NCBI GenBank assembly: GCA_026645575.1
Contig: JAPKMW010000060.1
Coordinates: 5,387-69,386, forward strand
From: Caldilineaceae bacterium
GTDB lineage: Bacteria > Chloroflexota > Anaerolineae > Caldilineales > Caldilineaceae
Direction of reading: 5' to 3'
Length of the DNA stretch: 64,000 bases
Within the stretch, counting starts at the first letter, position 1; every line of letters starts with the position of its first letter. The notes beneath the pieces are model-generated. The model saw nothing but the letters and a program-made list of their open reading frames with translations, was not told where the DNA came from and did not search any database. Both the position numbers and the translations under genes were made by a program. Below are positions 37,370-46,872 of this stretch, piece by piece.

Positions 37370-38317
37370 TCAGTCTGCCGACGCGCCGCTGGTTAACGAG
37401 ACGGCGCGATAGGGTTGTGACTCGCCATTGTGCCAGCCATTGGCGGCAGCCCAGCCATCTTTGGCAACGCGTAACGCAAAATCAACCATACGGCCAGGGA
37501 TGTCAACACCGGTGGGGGCGATGCTGTTGCGGAATTCCATCGTATAGTTGACTTCGTTGATGAGCAGGCCGCGGTTGGGATCTTCCAGCACATCAATCGC
37601 CACGACGCCGCCACCAACAGCTTTGGCGGCACGCACGCAGATGTCATTGAGATCAGGCGTCACCGGGCAGGCGCTCGACTTACCGCCGCGCGCCGTGTTG
37701 GTGATCCAGTGTTCTGAATTGCGGTAGATGGCGCAGATGGTTTCATCGCCCACCACAAAGGCGCGGATGTCGCGATCCGGCTTGGCGATATACTCCTGAA
37801 TATAGAAGATGCTATGGTGATAGCTGCCCAACACTTCCTTGTGTTCCAAAATCGCTTCGGCGGCGTCGCGATCATTGATCTTACTCAACAAGCGCCCCCA
37901 GGAACCGACCGACGGCTTCAGCACCACAGGATAGCCCATCGATTCAATCGCTTTCAGGGCGCTTTCCGGCGTATAGGCGACCAGGGCGCGAGGTTGGGGG
38001 ACGCCAGACGCAGCCAAAGCGCTGGTAGTCTGCAATTTGTTGCCGCAAACGTCAGCAACTTGCGCCGTGTTGACCGTGGCAATGCCCCGATCATTCAAAA
38101 TGCGCAAACTATAGAGCGCCCGCCCATGATTAATGCAGCGCTCCATAATGACATCATACTGACTGTATTGTTCCATGGTGCGCGGGTCAGCCGAAGAGAT
38201 GTCAAAGATCATCTCCTGATCATCTAACAGATCAAACGGAACGCCGCGTTGTTCCAGGGCCGTGAACAACAGTTTTTCTTCCGCCCGCACCCGGCTATGA
38301 ATTACAGCGATTTTCAT
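37370..38317 (-). CDS. lysX: LysX, aminoadipate-LysW ligase
   Basis: About 315 residues from ATG 38317 (GAGGAAGC upstream). ATP-grasp ligase of the RimK/LysX type: [20 protein letters not shown] near residue 131, [20 protein letters not shown] near 170, and the metal site [20 protein letters not shown] near 250. The motif NYTMEFRNS is close to the (N)xTMEFKN stretch reported for LysX acting on aminoadipate. It joins the amino group of aminoadipate to the C-terminal glutamate of LysW. It lies 8 nt after lysW. Confidence 0.93.
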   Translation of the reverse strand: MKIAVIHSRVRAEEKLLFTALEQRGVPFDLLDDQEMIFDISSADPRTMEQYSQYDVIMERCINHGRALYSLRILNDRGIATVNTAQVADVCGNKLQTTSALAASGVPQPRALVAYTPESALKAIESMGYPVVLKPSVGSWGRLLSKINDRDAAEAILEHKEVLGSYHHSIFYIQEYIAKPDRDIRAFVVGDETICAIYRNSEHWITNTARGGKSSACPVTPDLNDICVRAAKAVGGGVVAIDVLEDPNRGLLINEVNYTMEFRNSIAPTGVDIPGRMVDFALRVAKDGWAAANGWHNGESQPYRAVSLTSGASAD

Positions 38318-38325
38318 AAGCTTCC

Positions 38326-38511
38326 TCATTCGCCCCAATCTTCTTCTTCTTCCGGGGCCAGGGCTAATTCAAGCGGGTCAATGCTAATGACTTCCAGGTC
38401 AGCACCACAATCAGGGCACTGGGTGATCTCATTCTCCATCACATTCTTCAGTTCAATTTCAGCAAAACATTCCGGGCATTCAGCCGTGCCGGTGACAGTT
38501 TTCAGCGCCAT
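38326..38511 (-). CDS. lysW: LysW, amino-group carrier protein
   Basis: 61 residues. A zinc ribbon is formed by [10 protein letters not shown] and [10 protein letters not shown], followed by an acidic tail ending EEEEDWGE. The EDWGE terminus is the defining feature: the last glutamate side chain is the attachment point for aminoadipate (and in some organisms glutamate). The acidic surface docks the basic pathway enzymes. Its position directly before lysX fits the known order. Confidence 0.97.
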   Translation of the reverse strand: MALKTVTGTAECPECFAEIELKNVMENEITQCPDCGADLEVISIDPLELALAPEEEEDWGE

Positions 38512-38549
38512 GAAATTCTCCTTTAATTTGATATTCGATAGTAGATATT

Positions 38550-39593
38550 TTACGATAACGATTTGAGTTGATCCAGGACAGCTTGGGTAACGGCAGCCGT
38601 CGTTGCGTCGCCGCCCAGATCACGCGGATGGGGGCCATGATGTAGCACATTATCGACCGCTTGTTGAATCTGTCGAGCGACCTGGCTTTGGTCTAGCGTT
38701 TCAAGCAGCAGCGCCGCAGCCAGGATGGTTGCCACTGGATTGGCAATTCCTTGGCCGGCAATGTCGGGGGCGCTGCCATGCACCGGTTCGGCAACAATAA
38801 AAGATTCACCGACATTGGCGCTCGGCGCCAAACCTAGCCCACCCACCAGGGCGGCGGCGGCATCACTAAGAATGTCGCCATATAAATTGGGCGCCACGAC
38901 AACATCATAGCGCTGCGGCTCACGAATCATGCGGTAGACCATGGAATCGACGAGTTGCTCTTCGACGGCAATGTCAGGGTACGCCTGGGCGACGGTCAGT
39001 GCCGTTTCACGGAAGAGGCCATCGGTTAAACTCAACACATTGGCCTTATGCACAATCGTCACCAATGCCTTACGCTGGGGGTTGCGCGCTTGCCGCAAAC
39101 GCGCCTGTTGAAAAGCGGTATGGGCAATGCGGGCCGAAGCGCGCCGGGTGATCACTCGTTCGGCAATAGCGGTGGCGCCCTCATCGGCCCAACGCTCCTG
39201 TTTGACGTAGAGACATTCGGTGTTTTCGCGCACAATGAGCATGTCAACATTGGGTTGGCTACCGGTCAGCGGCGCCGAGACGACCGGGCGCAGATTGGCA
39301 TAGAGATCAAAGTGTTTACGCAAGCCAAGGATCGGGCTGCTGTAACCGGCGACGCGTTGGCTTGGCGAGCTGACGGCGCCAAAGAGCGCCCCGTCACACA
39401 CCCGTAACTGTTCAAGGGTTGTTGCTGGCAGTGCCGTTCCTTGGGCCAAAAAGGTCTCCCAACCGGCGGCAAGCTCGATAAAGGTGAGCGGCAAGCCCGT
39501 TGCTTGTAACACCTGTTGGGCGGCAGGCACCACCTCGAGCCCAATGCCATCACCAGGGATTAACGCAATGTGTATTGAACGTTCTACCATCAC
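38550..39593 (-). CDS. hicdh: Homoisocitrate dehydrogenase
   Basis: 347 residues of the isocitrate/isopropylmalate dehydrogenase family. [14 protein letters not shown] opens the protein, the substrate loop is [30 protein letters not shown] (cited in parts: [29 protein letters not shown]), followed by [25 protein letters not shown], and metal ligands in [37 protein letters not shown] is the NAD site. In the lysine cluster homoisocitrate is the expected substrate, oxidised and decarboxylated to 2-oxoadipate. Isopropylmalate or isocitrate use cannot be excluded by sequence alone. Confidence 0.88.
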   Translation of the reverse strand: MMVERSIHIALIPGDGIGLEVVPAAQQVLQATGLPLTFIELAAGWETFLAQGTALPATTLEQLRVCDGALFGAVSSPSQRVAGYSSPILGLRKHFDLYANLRPVVSAPLTGSQPNVDMLIVRENTECLYVKQERWADEGATAIAERVITRRASARIAHTAFQQARLRQARNPQRKALVTIVHKANVLSLTDGLFRETALTVAQAYPDIAVEEQLVDSMVYRMIREPQRYDVVVAPNLYGDILSDAAAALVGGLGLAPSANVGESFIVAEPVHGSAPDIAGQGIANPVATILAAALLLETLDQSQVARQIQQAVDNVLHHGPHPRDLGGDATTAAVTQAVLDQLKSLS

Positions 39594-39651
39594 ATTACCT
39601 TCATTCCTCTATCGCCTTGCCTTCTCATCACCTGTCTCCCTGTTTACCTAT

Positions 39652-40113
39652 CTACCATTTCCCAGCAAATGGGCCGGCGCCAATTTGATATTCTTGAAGA
39701 CGACGGGCGCAGCCAGGCGAGAAATCCGCCGGCAACGCAGTTAAGGGAAAGAACTGACAGGCGGCAATCTCCCAGCGGTCGGTCGCCTTGCCCCGTTCAA
39801 ACTGGTCACAGACAAAGACGGCAATATGATCATTCTTGCCTTCGTACAAATTTAGATAGATGCCTTGCAACCGGGGGGTTGATAGACAGCGTACACCAGT
39901 TTCCTCCTGCGCTTCCCGCATGGCGGCTGCGACCAGCGTTTCTCCCCGCTTGCCGGCGCCGCCAGGGAAAAACCACTGGCTTTGGTACGAATGGCGCACC
40001 AGCAAAAGCTGCCCATCCTGCACCAAAATAATGCGTACACCCACAGTGGTTGGGCGTGCGATCCACCAGTACAGACGGTAAAGCCGGTAGGCCAGACGAA
40101 ACAACCATTTCAT
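39652..40113 (-). CDS. Nudix hydrolase within the lysine cluster
   Basis: 153 residues. Start overlaps the lysU stop by 4 nt, showing translational coupling. A basic amphipathic N-terminus ([19 protein letters not shown]) may touch the membrane. The Nudix box is [20 protein letters not shown] followed by ETG, with REXXEE intact. Nothing in the lysine pathway needs such an enzyme; it may clean up a nucleotide by-product or be a chance insertion. Confidence 0.85.
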   Translation of the reverse strand: MKWLFRLAYRLYRLYWWIARPTTVGVRIILVQDGQLLLVRHSYQSQWFFPGGAGKRGETLVAAAMREAQEETGVRCLSTPRLQGIYLNLYEGKNDHIAVFVCDQFERGKATDRWEIAACQFFPLTALPADFSPGCARRLQEYQIGAGPFAGKW

Positions 40114-40613
40114 GCGCCGGTTACACTCATCTTTTGCTTGACATATTCGACCAGCCCCCCCGCCTCGATGATCCCCATCACACTAGGGCTAAAGGGAGGA
40201 AAGGCATAAACCCCCGTGCCACAGATAATCTGATTCGCTTGTAGATCAACCTTGACGGTATCGCCGGCCTGAATCACTTGCGCCGCTGCTGGACAGACAA
40301 TGGCGAGCAGACCACAGTTGAGGGCATTGCGATAGAAGATCCGGCTAAAGCTTTCGGCAATAATGATCTGGACGCCATTGTAAACCAGACAGGTGGCGGC
40401 CTGCTCCCGGCTCGACCCACAGCCCCAGTTGCGTCCGGCCACCATGATGTCGCCCGGTTTGACATTGGCGGCAAAGGTGGGATCGAGATCTTCTAAAGCC
40501 CGCCGCGCAATTTCTGCTCGACCGGTCACATTGTAGGTGTATTTACCTGGAAAGATGACATCGGTATTGATATTATCACCATATTTCCAGGCACGCCCAA
40601 CTAATACCTGCAT
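40110..40613 (-). CDS. lysU: LysU, homoaconitase small subunit
   Basis: 167 residues, LeuD-like swivel domain. [19 protein letters not shown] opens the protein, and the substrate loop [20 protein letters not shown] is present. [20 protein letters not shown] completes the pattern. With LysT it isomerises homocitrate to homoisocitrate through homoaconitate. A gap of ~106 bp with a hairpin separates it from lysT. Confidence 0.9.
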   Translation of the reverse strand: MQVLVGRAWKYGDNINTDVIFPGKYTYNVTGRAEIARRALEDLDPTFAANVKPGDIMVAGRNWGCGSSREQAATCLVYNGVQIIIAESFSRIFYRNALNCGLLAIVCPAAAQVIQAGDTVKVDLQANQIICGTGVYAFPPFSPSVMGIIEAGGLVEYVKQKMSVTGA

Positions 40614-40656
40614 TGTTTATTCCTTATGCCCTGTTTTATCCACCAGTAAAATGAAA

Positions 40657-40733
40657 AGGTGACAAGGTGAAGGGGTGACAAGGTGAAATCTAGATGGTGA
40701 AAATCACCTTGTCACCCCTTCATCCTGTCACCT
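40657..40733. repeat. Tandem-word hairpin overlapping the end of lysT
   Basis: 30-bp arms 40657-40686 and 40704-40733 (starting AGGTGACAAGGTGAAGGGG) differ at two places. The arms consist of GGTGA-type 8-bp words. The right arm includes the lysT stop codon and its last codons, so coding sequence has been recruited into the hairpin. Confidence 0.8.
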
Positions 40734-42081
40734 CACGCGGGTCGGCAATGACCCCTTTGATTGCGGAAGCGGCGACGACGGCGGGGCTTGCCAAATAGAT
40801 TTCGGCGTCCCGCGTCCCCATGCGCCCCTGGAAATTGCGATTGGCGCTGGAGATGGTGGTTTCCTTGGGAGCGGGAATGCCCATGTGATTCCCCATACAG
40901 GGACCGCAGCCAGGGACGCCGATCATGGCGCCGGCTTCGGTTAGGGTCTGAATGTAGCCCAGGCGCAAGGCGTCATTCAGCACTTCACTGGAAGCGGGGA
41001 TGACCAGGAAGCGGGTGCCGGATGCCACTTGGTGGCCGCGCACGATCGCCGCCGCCGCCGCTAAATCTTCCAGCCGGCCATTGGTGCAGGTGCCAAGAAA
41101 GGCTTGTTGCACCCGCGTCCCCGCCACCTGTGATAGCGGCTTGACATTGTCCATCGAATGTGGGCAGGCAATATATGGCTCCAAATCCGCCGCTTGATAC
41201 CGATGGGTCGCAACATAGATGGCGTCAGGGTCAGAATAGAGTGCATTCTCAGCAATCGCTGATTGCAGATCCCGAATATTTGCCTGCCACCCGCCACCAG
41301 CCTCCCGCCGCTCGCGTCGCGCTTTGCGTTCGGCCAGGTAAGTGAATACTTTTTCATCAGGCGGAATGTAAGCGGTTTTGACGCCAAATTCAGCCATCTG
41401 GTTGGGCAGTACCATGCGCGATTCAAGGGAGAGCGCATCAATGCCAGAGCCGCTAAATTCAACCGCCATGTAGAGACCACCATCGACGCCCAGATCACCC
41501 ATGACGCGCAGGGCAAAATCTTTGACGGTGACACCGGGGGGTAAATCGCCCGTTAAAATAATCTTCATTGATTCCGGCACGCGCAGCCAGAGTTCACCCG
41601 TGGCCCAAAGAACAGCTACTTCGCTGCGGCCAATACCGGCGCCAAAGGCGCCCAGCCAGCCAAAGTGGGTGGTATGTGAATCGGAGCCGAGAATCAACTG
41701 GCCGGGTAGCACCAACGCTTCCTCACTGAAGACTTGGTGACAGACGCCGCGCCCAGCTTCAAAAAAGTGACGGATGCCCTGTTCCGCCACAAAGGTGCGA
41801 ATTTCGGCATGGTTTTGGGCGTGCTTGGTGGTGGGCGCAGGCACGGCGTGGTCGAGGGTAATCGCCATGCGTTCGGGAATGAGGACGCGGGGTTGTCCAA
41901 ATTCCAGCCAAATCTCACGGATGGCCGCCGTGTTATCGTGGCTCAACACCACATCGGGGCGGGCATCAACCACCTGACCAACGTCAACAGTGGTCAAACC
42001 GGCAGCGCGGGCCAACGCTTTTTGGGCAAAAGTTTGCCCCACAGCCGGGAGAAGAGAGGAGGGAAGAGCAGTGGTGTTCAT
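40720..42081 (-). CDS. lysT: LysT, homoaconitase large subunit
   Basis: 453 residues, LeuC-like aconitase family. The iron-sulfur ligands are Cys in [20 protein letters not shown] (near residue 326) and the pair in [20 protein letters not shown] (near residues 385-388). Early motifs [20 protein letters not shown] and [20 protein letters not shown] fit. Together with LysU it converts homocitrate to homoisocitrate. The cluster context (homocitrate synthase, LysW) favours homoaconitase over isopropylmalate isomerase. Confidence 0.9.
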   Translation of the reverse strand: MNTTALPSSLLPAVGQTFAQKALARAAGLTTVDVGQVVDARPDVVLSHDNTAAIREIWLEFGQPRVLIPERMAITLDHAVPAPTTKHAQNHAEIRTFVAEQGIRHFFEAGRGVCHQVFSEEALVLPGQLILGSDSHTTHFGWLGAFGAGIGRSEVAVLWATGELWLRVPESMKIILTGDLPPGVTVKDFALRVMGDLGVDGGLYMAVEFSGSGIDALSLESRMVLPNQMAEFGVKTAYIPPDEKVFTYLAERKARRERREAGGGWQANIRDLQSAIAENALYSDPDAIYVATHRYQAADLEPYIACPHSMDNVKPLSQVAGTRVQQAFLGTCTNGRLEDLAAAAAIVRGHQVASGTRFLVIPASSEVLNDALRLGYIQTLTEAGAMIGVPGCGPCMGNHMGIPAPKETTISSANRNFQGRMGTRDAEIYLASPAVVAASAIKGVIADPREVTG

Positions 42082-42103
42082 TGATTGAAACTTTCCCTTG
42101 GAC

Positions 42104-42688
42104 TTAGATGAGCTGGTTTAGCAGCAAATAGGCGACCGCTGCCACAACTACGCGATCCTTGATCTCTCCACTGCGCACCGCTTCTTGCAACCAGCCTGGT
42201 GAAACCCAATGCAAGGTGACAAACTCGGCGGGGTCGCGCCGCGGTTGATCGGTTGGCACAAGATTCCAGGCTGCGTAAATGTGACTGCTCATGGTTCCCA
42301 GCGCCGGGTTATCCCAGACGACGCCCAGGTAGCGCACCGTCGAGGGCGTCGCTGGTGCGTAGCCGGTCTCTTCCAGCAGTTCGCGCAAGGCGCCGGCCTG
42401 CAAATCTTCACCATGGGCAGCTAACCCGCCGGGCAATTGCCAGATTACGGCATGGACGCCGTGGCGATATTCACGCTCTAACAAAATCTCACCGGCAGCG
42501 TTAAAGCCGATCACACCGACGCCTACACCGGCGGGTTCTAAACGAGTATAGGTATAGTGCTGGCCGGTCGGCAACTGTACCTGATCCAACGCCACAGCCA
42601 CCCAACGATTGCGATAGGCTTGCTCCGTACTAAGGGTTTGCCAAGGTTGTGGATCGGATTGCTCAACCGCGGTTAATGCCCTACTCAT
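42104..42688 (-). CDS. Nudix hydrolase (ADP-ribose pyrophosphatase-like) within the lysine cluster
   Basis: 194 residues. The start overlaps the homocitrate synthase stop by 4 nt. The Nudix box is [20 protein letters not shown] followed by ETGY. The [15 protein letters not shown] and [15 protein letters not shown] segments are like ADP-ribose/ADP-sugar pyrophosphatases (NudF type). No direct link to lysine synthesis is known. It is the second Nudix gene coupled to a lys gene here. Confidence 0.86.
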   Translation of the reverse strand: MSRALTAVEQSDPQPWQTLSTEQAYRNRWVAVALDQVQLPTGQHYTYTRLEPAGVGVGVIGFNAAGEILLEREYRHGVHAVIWQLPGGLAAHGEDLQAGALRELLEETGYAPATPSTVRYLGVVWDNPALGTMSSHIYAAWNLVPTDQPRRDPAEFVTLHWVSPGWLQEAVRSGEIKDRVVVAAVAYLLLNQLI

Positions 42689-43887
42689 GCCAAAACCTCA
42701 AGCAGTTCAGTGGATAACACTAAATCTTCACTGGCGTGCAGCAACTCCGGCTGCACACTTTGGCTATGATAATTACGCAACAGCACATCAACATCGTCCA
42801 AGTTCAACCGCTTTTGATCAGCCAGCGTTTTGATTTGGGCGGTGATGACCTTGATCTCATCATCGGTTAGATTCAGTTGCAACTGTTCAGCCCGCTGCTT
42901 GATCGCATTCCAACCGGTTAGTCGGTGCGCCACATGAATGTAGCGAGTCAAACCAAAGTCAGCCGGATCGAGAATTTCATAGGTGCTAGGGTTATTGAGA
43001 ATTGCTTTTGCGTGGATGCCAGCCTTGTGGGTAAAGGCAGTGTAACCAGTGATATAGTTATTGAACGGCACATCGACACTGACCAGGCCAGCCACATAAT
43101 TTTCCACTTCACGCAGCAGGGGGAGATTATAGCGGCCACGCACCATACCGGCATCATAGGCATACATACGTGCGATCAGTCCGCCTAGTGGTGTAATGCC
43201 ATTGCGTTCGCCAATGCCCAGCACCGAGGTATCGACATGGGTGGCGCCGGCTTCCAAAGCGCAGTAGGCATTGGCGACGGCGCAACCGGTATCGTTGTGG
43301 CCATGGAACTCAATATCGCACGAGACGACGCTACGCAAGGTGCGCACCAGATCATAGACCTGGCGCGGGTTGGCGACGCCGACAGTATCCGCAATGCCGA
43401 CGCGATTGACGCCAATCTTGTCCACCGCACGGTAGATGGTCAGGAGATCAACCAGATCGCTGCGGAAGCTGTCTTCGCTGCTAAAGCGCACCTCCAACCC
43501 TTGGCTCTTGACAAATTCAATGACGGTGATGGCCGAATCGATAATATAGGGAATATCTTTGCCGTGAGAGAATTCGCGCAGATAGCTGCTGGTGCCAAAG
43601 ACAACATCAATGCCATCGACGCCGGTGTCAACGGCCATTTTTGCATCTTCCATGTGACAGCGCACATGGGTCAAAATCTTCGACCGCAGGCCAAGTGAGG
43701 CGATGCGGGTGCAATCTTGTTGACTTTGCGGGCTGGCCGCGGGTGACGTCAACTCCAAATATTCGACACCCAAGGCATCAAGCAGGTGTGCAATCTCCAC
43801 TTTTTGGTCGCTGGTAAAGAAGGCATTGGCAAATTGCTCGCCTTCACGCAACGTGGACTCAATAATGGCAAAGTTGGTTAAGCTCAT
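42685..43887 (-). CDS. lysS: Homocitrate synthase
   Basis: About 400 residues from ATG 43887 (GGAG 7-10 nt before). A TIM-barrel of the isopropylmalate/homocitrate synthase family: [20 protein letters not shown] holds the catalytic Arg and metal Asp/Glu region (here STLREGEQ rather than the DGEQ of many LeuA), [20 protein letters not shown] the His metal ligands, and [20 protein letters not shown] the substrate loop. It condenses 2-oxoglutarate with acetyl-CoA, the committed step. No LeuA-type C-terminal regulatory domain is present, but ~100 extra residues follow the barrel. A leader attenuator lies directly upstream. Confidence 0.92.
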   Translation of the reverse strand: MSLTNFAIIESTLREGEQFANAFFTSDQKVEIAHLLDALGVEYLELTSPAASPQSQQDCTRIASLGLRSKILTHVRCHMEDAKMAVDTGVDGIDVVFGTSSYLREFSHGKDIPYIIDSAITVIEFVKSQGLEVRFSSEDSFRSDLVDLLTIYRAVDKIGVNRVGIADTVGVANPRQVYDLVRTLRSVVSCDIEFHGHNDTGCAVANAYCALEAGATHVDTSVLGIGERNGITPLGGLIARMYAYDAGMVRGRYNLPLLREVENYVAGLVSVDVPFNNYITGYTAFTHKAGIHAKAILNNPSTYEILDPADFGLTRYIHVAHRLTGWNAIKQRAEQLQLNLTDDEIKVITAQIKTLADQKRLNLDDVDVLLRNYHSQSVQPELLHASEDLVLSTELLEVLA

Positions 43888-43898
43888 GATAAACTCCA

Positions 43899-43933
43899 TA
43901 AAAAAACCGGCCTATCCATCTGGATGGCCGGTT
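43899..43933 (-). terminator. Intrinsic terminator in the leader of the lysine cluster
   Basis: Minus-strand stem AACCGGCC-ATCC/GGAT-GGCCGGTT (43905-43933, one bulge), then seven U residues (43900-43906). It ends only a few bases before the GGAG ribosome site of homocitrate synthase, so it lies in the leader, not after a gene. This is the position of an attenuator. Confidence 0.85.
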
Positions 43934-43974
43934 GCAAACAGTCCGAAGTGGAGCAAGCACGGAGAGCCAGACGC

Positions 43975-44055
43975 TCAGGTCAGGTTTTCACGCTTGCTTT
44001 TCTTATTGATAGCCGGAAAACCGGCGCCAAACAAAATGGCTACCATTGGCATCAT
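43975..44055 (-). CDS. Putative 26-residue leader peptide with lysine codons
   Basis: On the minus strand ATG 44053-44055 opens a 26-codon frame (MMPMVAILFGAGFPAINKKS then KRENLT) with TGA at 43975-43977. Codons 18, 19 and 21 are lysine (44002-44004, 43999-44001, 43993-43995). Codons 20-22 can pair over 9 bp (with G-U pairs) with 43952-43960 downstream, and the leader repeats the terminator 7-mer GCCGGTT at 44019-44025. No Shine-Dalgarno is seen; a -10-like TATAGC lies ~15-20 nt upstream, so it may be leaderless. Peptide-dependent attenuation is inferred. Confidence 0.6.
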   Translation of the reverse strand: MMPMVAILFGAGFPAINKKSKRENLT

Positions 44056-44233
44056 ACGAATTCAATTGCTATAATCAATTAGGTACAATCACGATTGGGT
44101 TTGTAGTAAAATACTAACGGATGGGAATCATACCAACTTGGTGCGCGACTGTCAAATGATTGCAGGGGTAAATAGCAATTAGTTGCGACCGAAAGTGAAT
44201 GAGCGTAAAGGGTAGGAGCAGTCGGATGTTATT

Positions 44234-45703
44234 TTAGAGGGCGATGGGGAGAATAAAGCTAAATTCGCTCCCCTCGCCAAGTTGACTTTCAACACAAACT
44301 TCGCCCCCTAGTTTTTCGACAATACGCCGTACAATTGATAAGCCCAGACCGTGACCCTCGACGCCGGGACTTTTCAAACGGGAAAAGGGTTGGAAGAGCG
44401 ATGCTTGCTCTTCTGCCGGAATGCCATCGCCATTATCCCGCACCCAAAAGCGCACTCGATTGTTTGGTAAGATGACACATCCTATCTCCAACTGCGGCGG
44501 ACGACCACCATACTTTAGGCCATTAGTAATATAGTTGGTCCAGACCTCTTCAATCCAAGGCGCATACCCAATCACCTGCGGCCAGCTCTCGATAGTAAGA
44601 ATCGTGATACGGGCGTTATATTGAGTGATTAAGGACTTCAGGCGTAGTTCCACATCGCGCACCAAGCGTGCCATATTCAGCGGCAAGAGCAGCAACTCCT
44701 CACGGGCGCGAACCTCGGCCAGGAGCAGCAAGTCGTCAATAATTTCCGTCATTTTGCGTCCATAATTGACAATGGTGCCGACATAATTAGCACAATCCAT
44801 GCTCATGGAATTTTTATTCAGGTCGAGCAGATCGGCCGCAAGGATGATATGGGTTAACGGCGCTTTCAGATTATGCGCGACGGTATGGGCAAAGGCATCC
44901 AAATCTTCGTTATGCACCTCTAGCTCACGTGCGTACTGTTCCATCGCCAGGGCGGCGCGCTTTTGCTCCGAAATATCACGTAGCAAAATCAGATTGCCAT
45001 GTTGACGGCGCCAATAGATCGACGAAGTGCGCATTTCAACAGTGCTGGCAAGGCCATCAGCCCCATGCACCTGGATCTCGGTTGTTGTATTGCTGGTAAA
45101 GGGGTAGCCAAAGGGCTGATTGAGACACGCTTTCTCATCATCCCGTTGCATGAGCCGGACAAAGGCCGCATTGACAAACTGAATCACCCCGACATTATCA
45201 ACAATGGCAATGCCATCGGCGATATGTTCAACCAGGCTCCGCAACCCCTCTTCGTTGGCCTGTAATTGCCCAACATATTTCGATTCAAGATTGGTTAGTA
45301 GATCGCCACGTTTCACGGCGTGGCGCATCGCCCGCACCAACAGGCCGATCGTGATCTCATCTTTCACCAGGTAATCCTGAGCGCCCAGTTGGATGGCGGT
45401 TAGGGCCAGTTCGTCATCATCGGTAACCGTTAAGAGTACGACCGGCAGGCCCGGCAAAAGCGCCTTTAGACGCAACAGCCCTTCCATCTCTTTGGCGTCA
45501 GGCAATGACATATCCAATAGGACAAGATCATAATGCGCTGAACCTAAGGTGATTTCGGCATCCGCCAAACTACGAACATGGGTAATATCAAGTTGGGGCG
45601 CTTTGGAGCCTTTGGTTTGTACACGGGTTAGGCGTAGATGGAGGAGGCTGGCATAGTCAATATCATCTTCAACTAATAAAACCTTAAGCACTGATTGTTT
45701 CAT
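44234..45703 (-). CDS. REC-PAS-histidine kinase (phytochrome-type HisKA)
   Basis: 489 residues. An N-terminal receiver (LLVEDDIDYASLL, YDLVLLDMSLPDAKEME with the phospho-Asp near residue 62, LLTVTDDD, YLVKDE) is followed by PAS (GIAIVDNVGVIQFVNAAFVR). The HisKA has AHTVAHNLKAPLTHIILAAD (His near residue 273). The HATPase has WTNYITNGLKYGG, VRDNGDGIPAEEQ and GHGLGLSIVRRIV. It is soluble. With the receiver in front it is likely to take phosphate from another kinase and act in a relay. No output regulator is next to it. Confidence 0.88.
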   Translation of the reverse strand: MKQSVLKVLLVEDDIDYASLLHLRLTRVQTKGSKAPQLDITHVRSLADAEITLGSAHYDLVLLDMSLPDAKEMEGLLRLKALLPGLPVVLLTVTDDDELALTAIQLGAQDYLVKDEITIGLLVRAMRHAVKRGDLLTNLESKYVGQLQANEEGLRSLVEHIADGIAIVDNVGVIQFVNAAFVRLMQRDDEKACLNQPFGYPFTSNTTTEIQVHGADGLASTVEMRTSSIYWRRQHGNLILLRDISEQKRAALAMEQYARELEVHNEDLDAFAHTVAHNLKAPLTHIILAADLLDLNKNSMSMDCANYVGTIVNYGRKMTEIIDDLLLLAEVRAREELLLLPLNMARLVRDVELRLKSLITQYNARITILTIESWPQVIGYAPWIEEVWTNYITNGLKYGGRPPQLEIGCVILPNNRVRFWVRDNGDGIPAEEQASLFQPFSRLKSPGVEGHGLGLSIVRRIVEKLGGEVCVESQLGEGSEFSFILPIAL

Positions 45704-45792
45704 GAAAAGATATTCCTACTATGTCACGCAGAGTTGACGCCCAGGTTCGTAAACAGGTGCAGGAAACGCAAATTACAGCGGAAACCATAGGG

Positions 45793-45818
45793 CCAGATTG
45801 CACCAAGTTGCAATCTGG
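45793..45818. repeat. 10-bp hairpin upstream of the REC-PAS kinase
   Basis: CCAGATTGCA (45793-45802) pairs with TGCAATCTGG (45809-45818). It lies ~90 nt upstream of the kinase start. The rest of the gap 45704-45979 shows only a possible minus-strand -10 (TATACT near 45825). Confidence 0.5.
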
Positions 45819-45979
45819 CTCAAGTATACCATAGAGTTTACCGATTTGCCCAACATCTAGTGAATTTGTTTACAGCAAATGTAGGGGGGAATAAGACAAA
45901 AGTTGCAAAAATGTATAACAAATAGCTTACAGATTTGATACATATGCAAGCTTTGTCAATTTGCTGAGAAGTAAGAGGG

Positions 45980-46408
45980 TTATGCTTTGCCACCGTCACC
46001 AGGTAAGGCATCCATTTCTTCCGTCTCATCCTCTGCCAAGGAAGACCCCTTGTCATTGAGCAACGGAGGCCGGGTTGTCTGGTTGCCTTGTTGCGATAAC
46101 GGGAGCAGCGGCGCTTGCAGAAGCGGCGGCAATGGCGCCGCTTCTTCGGAACGCACAAAGGCGGGATAGTTTAGCTTTGCCAGGGGCCAACGGCGTGTGA
46201 TGGTATTGGTAATTGGCAGATCATCCAAAGCGATAATAGCACCAGCCAACAACACCTTTTGCGTTTTAGCCTCATCTTGCTCATAAGTTGCCGTAGGGGA
46301 CGCGACCATAGCGCCCGACCGTTTGGGTTGCAAGCGAGCATATAGGTTGGCAATCGCCGTACCGATTTGTTTAAACGAAAATTCTTTACGGGCAGGTGGC
46401 TCGAACAT
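45980..46408 (-). CDS. Hypothetical protein, acidic tail
   Basis: 142 residues, not recognised. The start at 46408 has GGGAG only a few bases before it. The first 80 residues mix basic and hydrophobic segments (FSFKQIGTAIANLYARLQPK, VLLAGAIIALDDLPITN); the rest is Pro/Leu-rich and ends in an acidic tail (ETEEMDALPGDGGKA). No signal peptide or clear transmembrane helix. It is between a kinase and a tRNA gene. It could be a chance frame, although its length and composition are coding-like. Confidence 0.45.
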   Translation of the reverse strand: MFEPPARKEFSFKQIGTAIANLYARLQPKRSGAMVASPTATYEQDEAKTQKVLLAGAIIALDDLPITNTITRRWPLAKLNYPAFVRSEEAAPLPPLLQAPLLPLSQQGNQTTRPPLLNDKGSSLAEDETEEMDALPGDGGKA

Positions 46409-46551
46409 CTCCCATACCTCACATTGTCGCCTAAGCTGTTGTTACTTAGGATATTGTCACTGTAGGCTAAGATCATTACAGCGCCGCGATCAGTTACAAT
46501 TTTATCATACCAGCGACTTTATCATACAATCAATTTCAACTTGTTTGAAAT

Positions 46552-46580
46552 TTGACGGATCAAATAAAGTTTTGTATACT
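46552..46580 (+). promoter_or_regulatory. Sigma-70 promoter, probably of tRNA-Glu
   Basis: TTGACG (46552-46557), a 17-bp spacer and TATACT (46575-46580). Transcription would start near 46587, about 97 nt before the tRNA. Confidence 0.7.
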
Positions 46581-46683
46581 ATCAAAGTCGATGAGCGATG
46601 GCACAGCAGTAGGCCAATGCAATTGTGCCGGTCTAGTAGAATCACAATCCTCATCGGAACAAAGGTATGGATACAAATGGTAT

Positions 46684-46759
<76 letters not shown>

Positions 46760-46804
46760 AGACAGCACAAGTGAACAGAGATAGATGATCATAGTGCGTA
46801 AATG

Positions 46805-46833
46805 ACTCCGCCTCGTGCGGAGTTATTTATTTT
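46805..46833 (+). terminator. Intrinsic terminator after tRNA-Glu
   Basis: Stem ACTCCGC/GCGGAGT (46805-46811, 46817-46823) with a 5-nt loop, followed by TATTTATTTTT. Confidence 0.8.
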
Positions 46834-46872
46834 TGGTAGCTTTCAGGTATTCTTGTACGCTTTTTATCAGCC

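Noticed and set aside
38550..43887. Leucine operon (leuA, leuC, leuD, leuB)
   Set aside because: Adjacent lysW, lysX, lysY and the homoisocitrate-type substrate loop favour the aminoadipate lysine pathway.
43934..44055. Lysine riboswitch (L box) upstream of homocitrate synthase
   Set aside because: The leader is too short for the ~170-nt L box and lacks its conserved core; the Lys-codon peptide model fits better.
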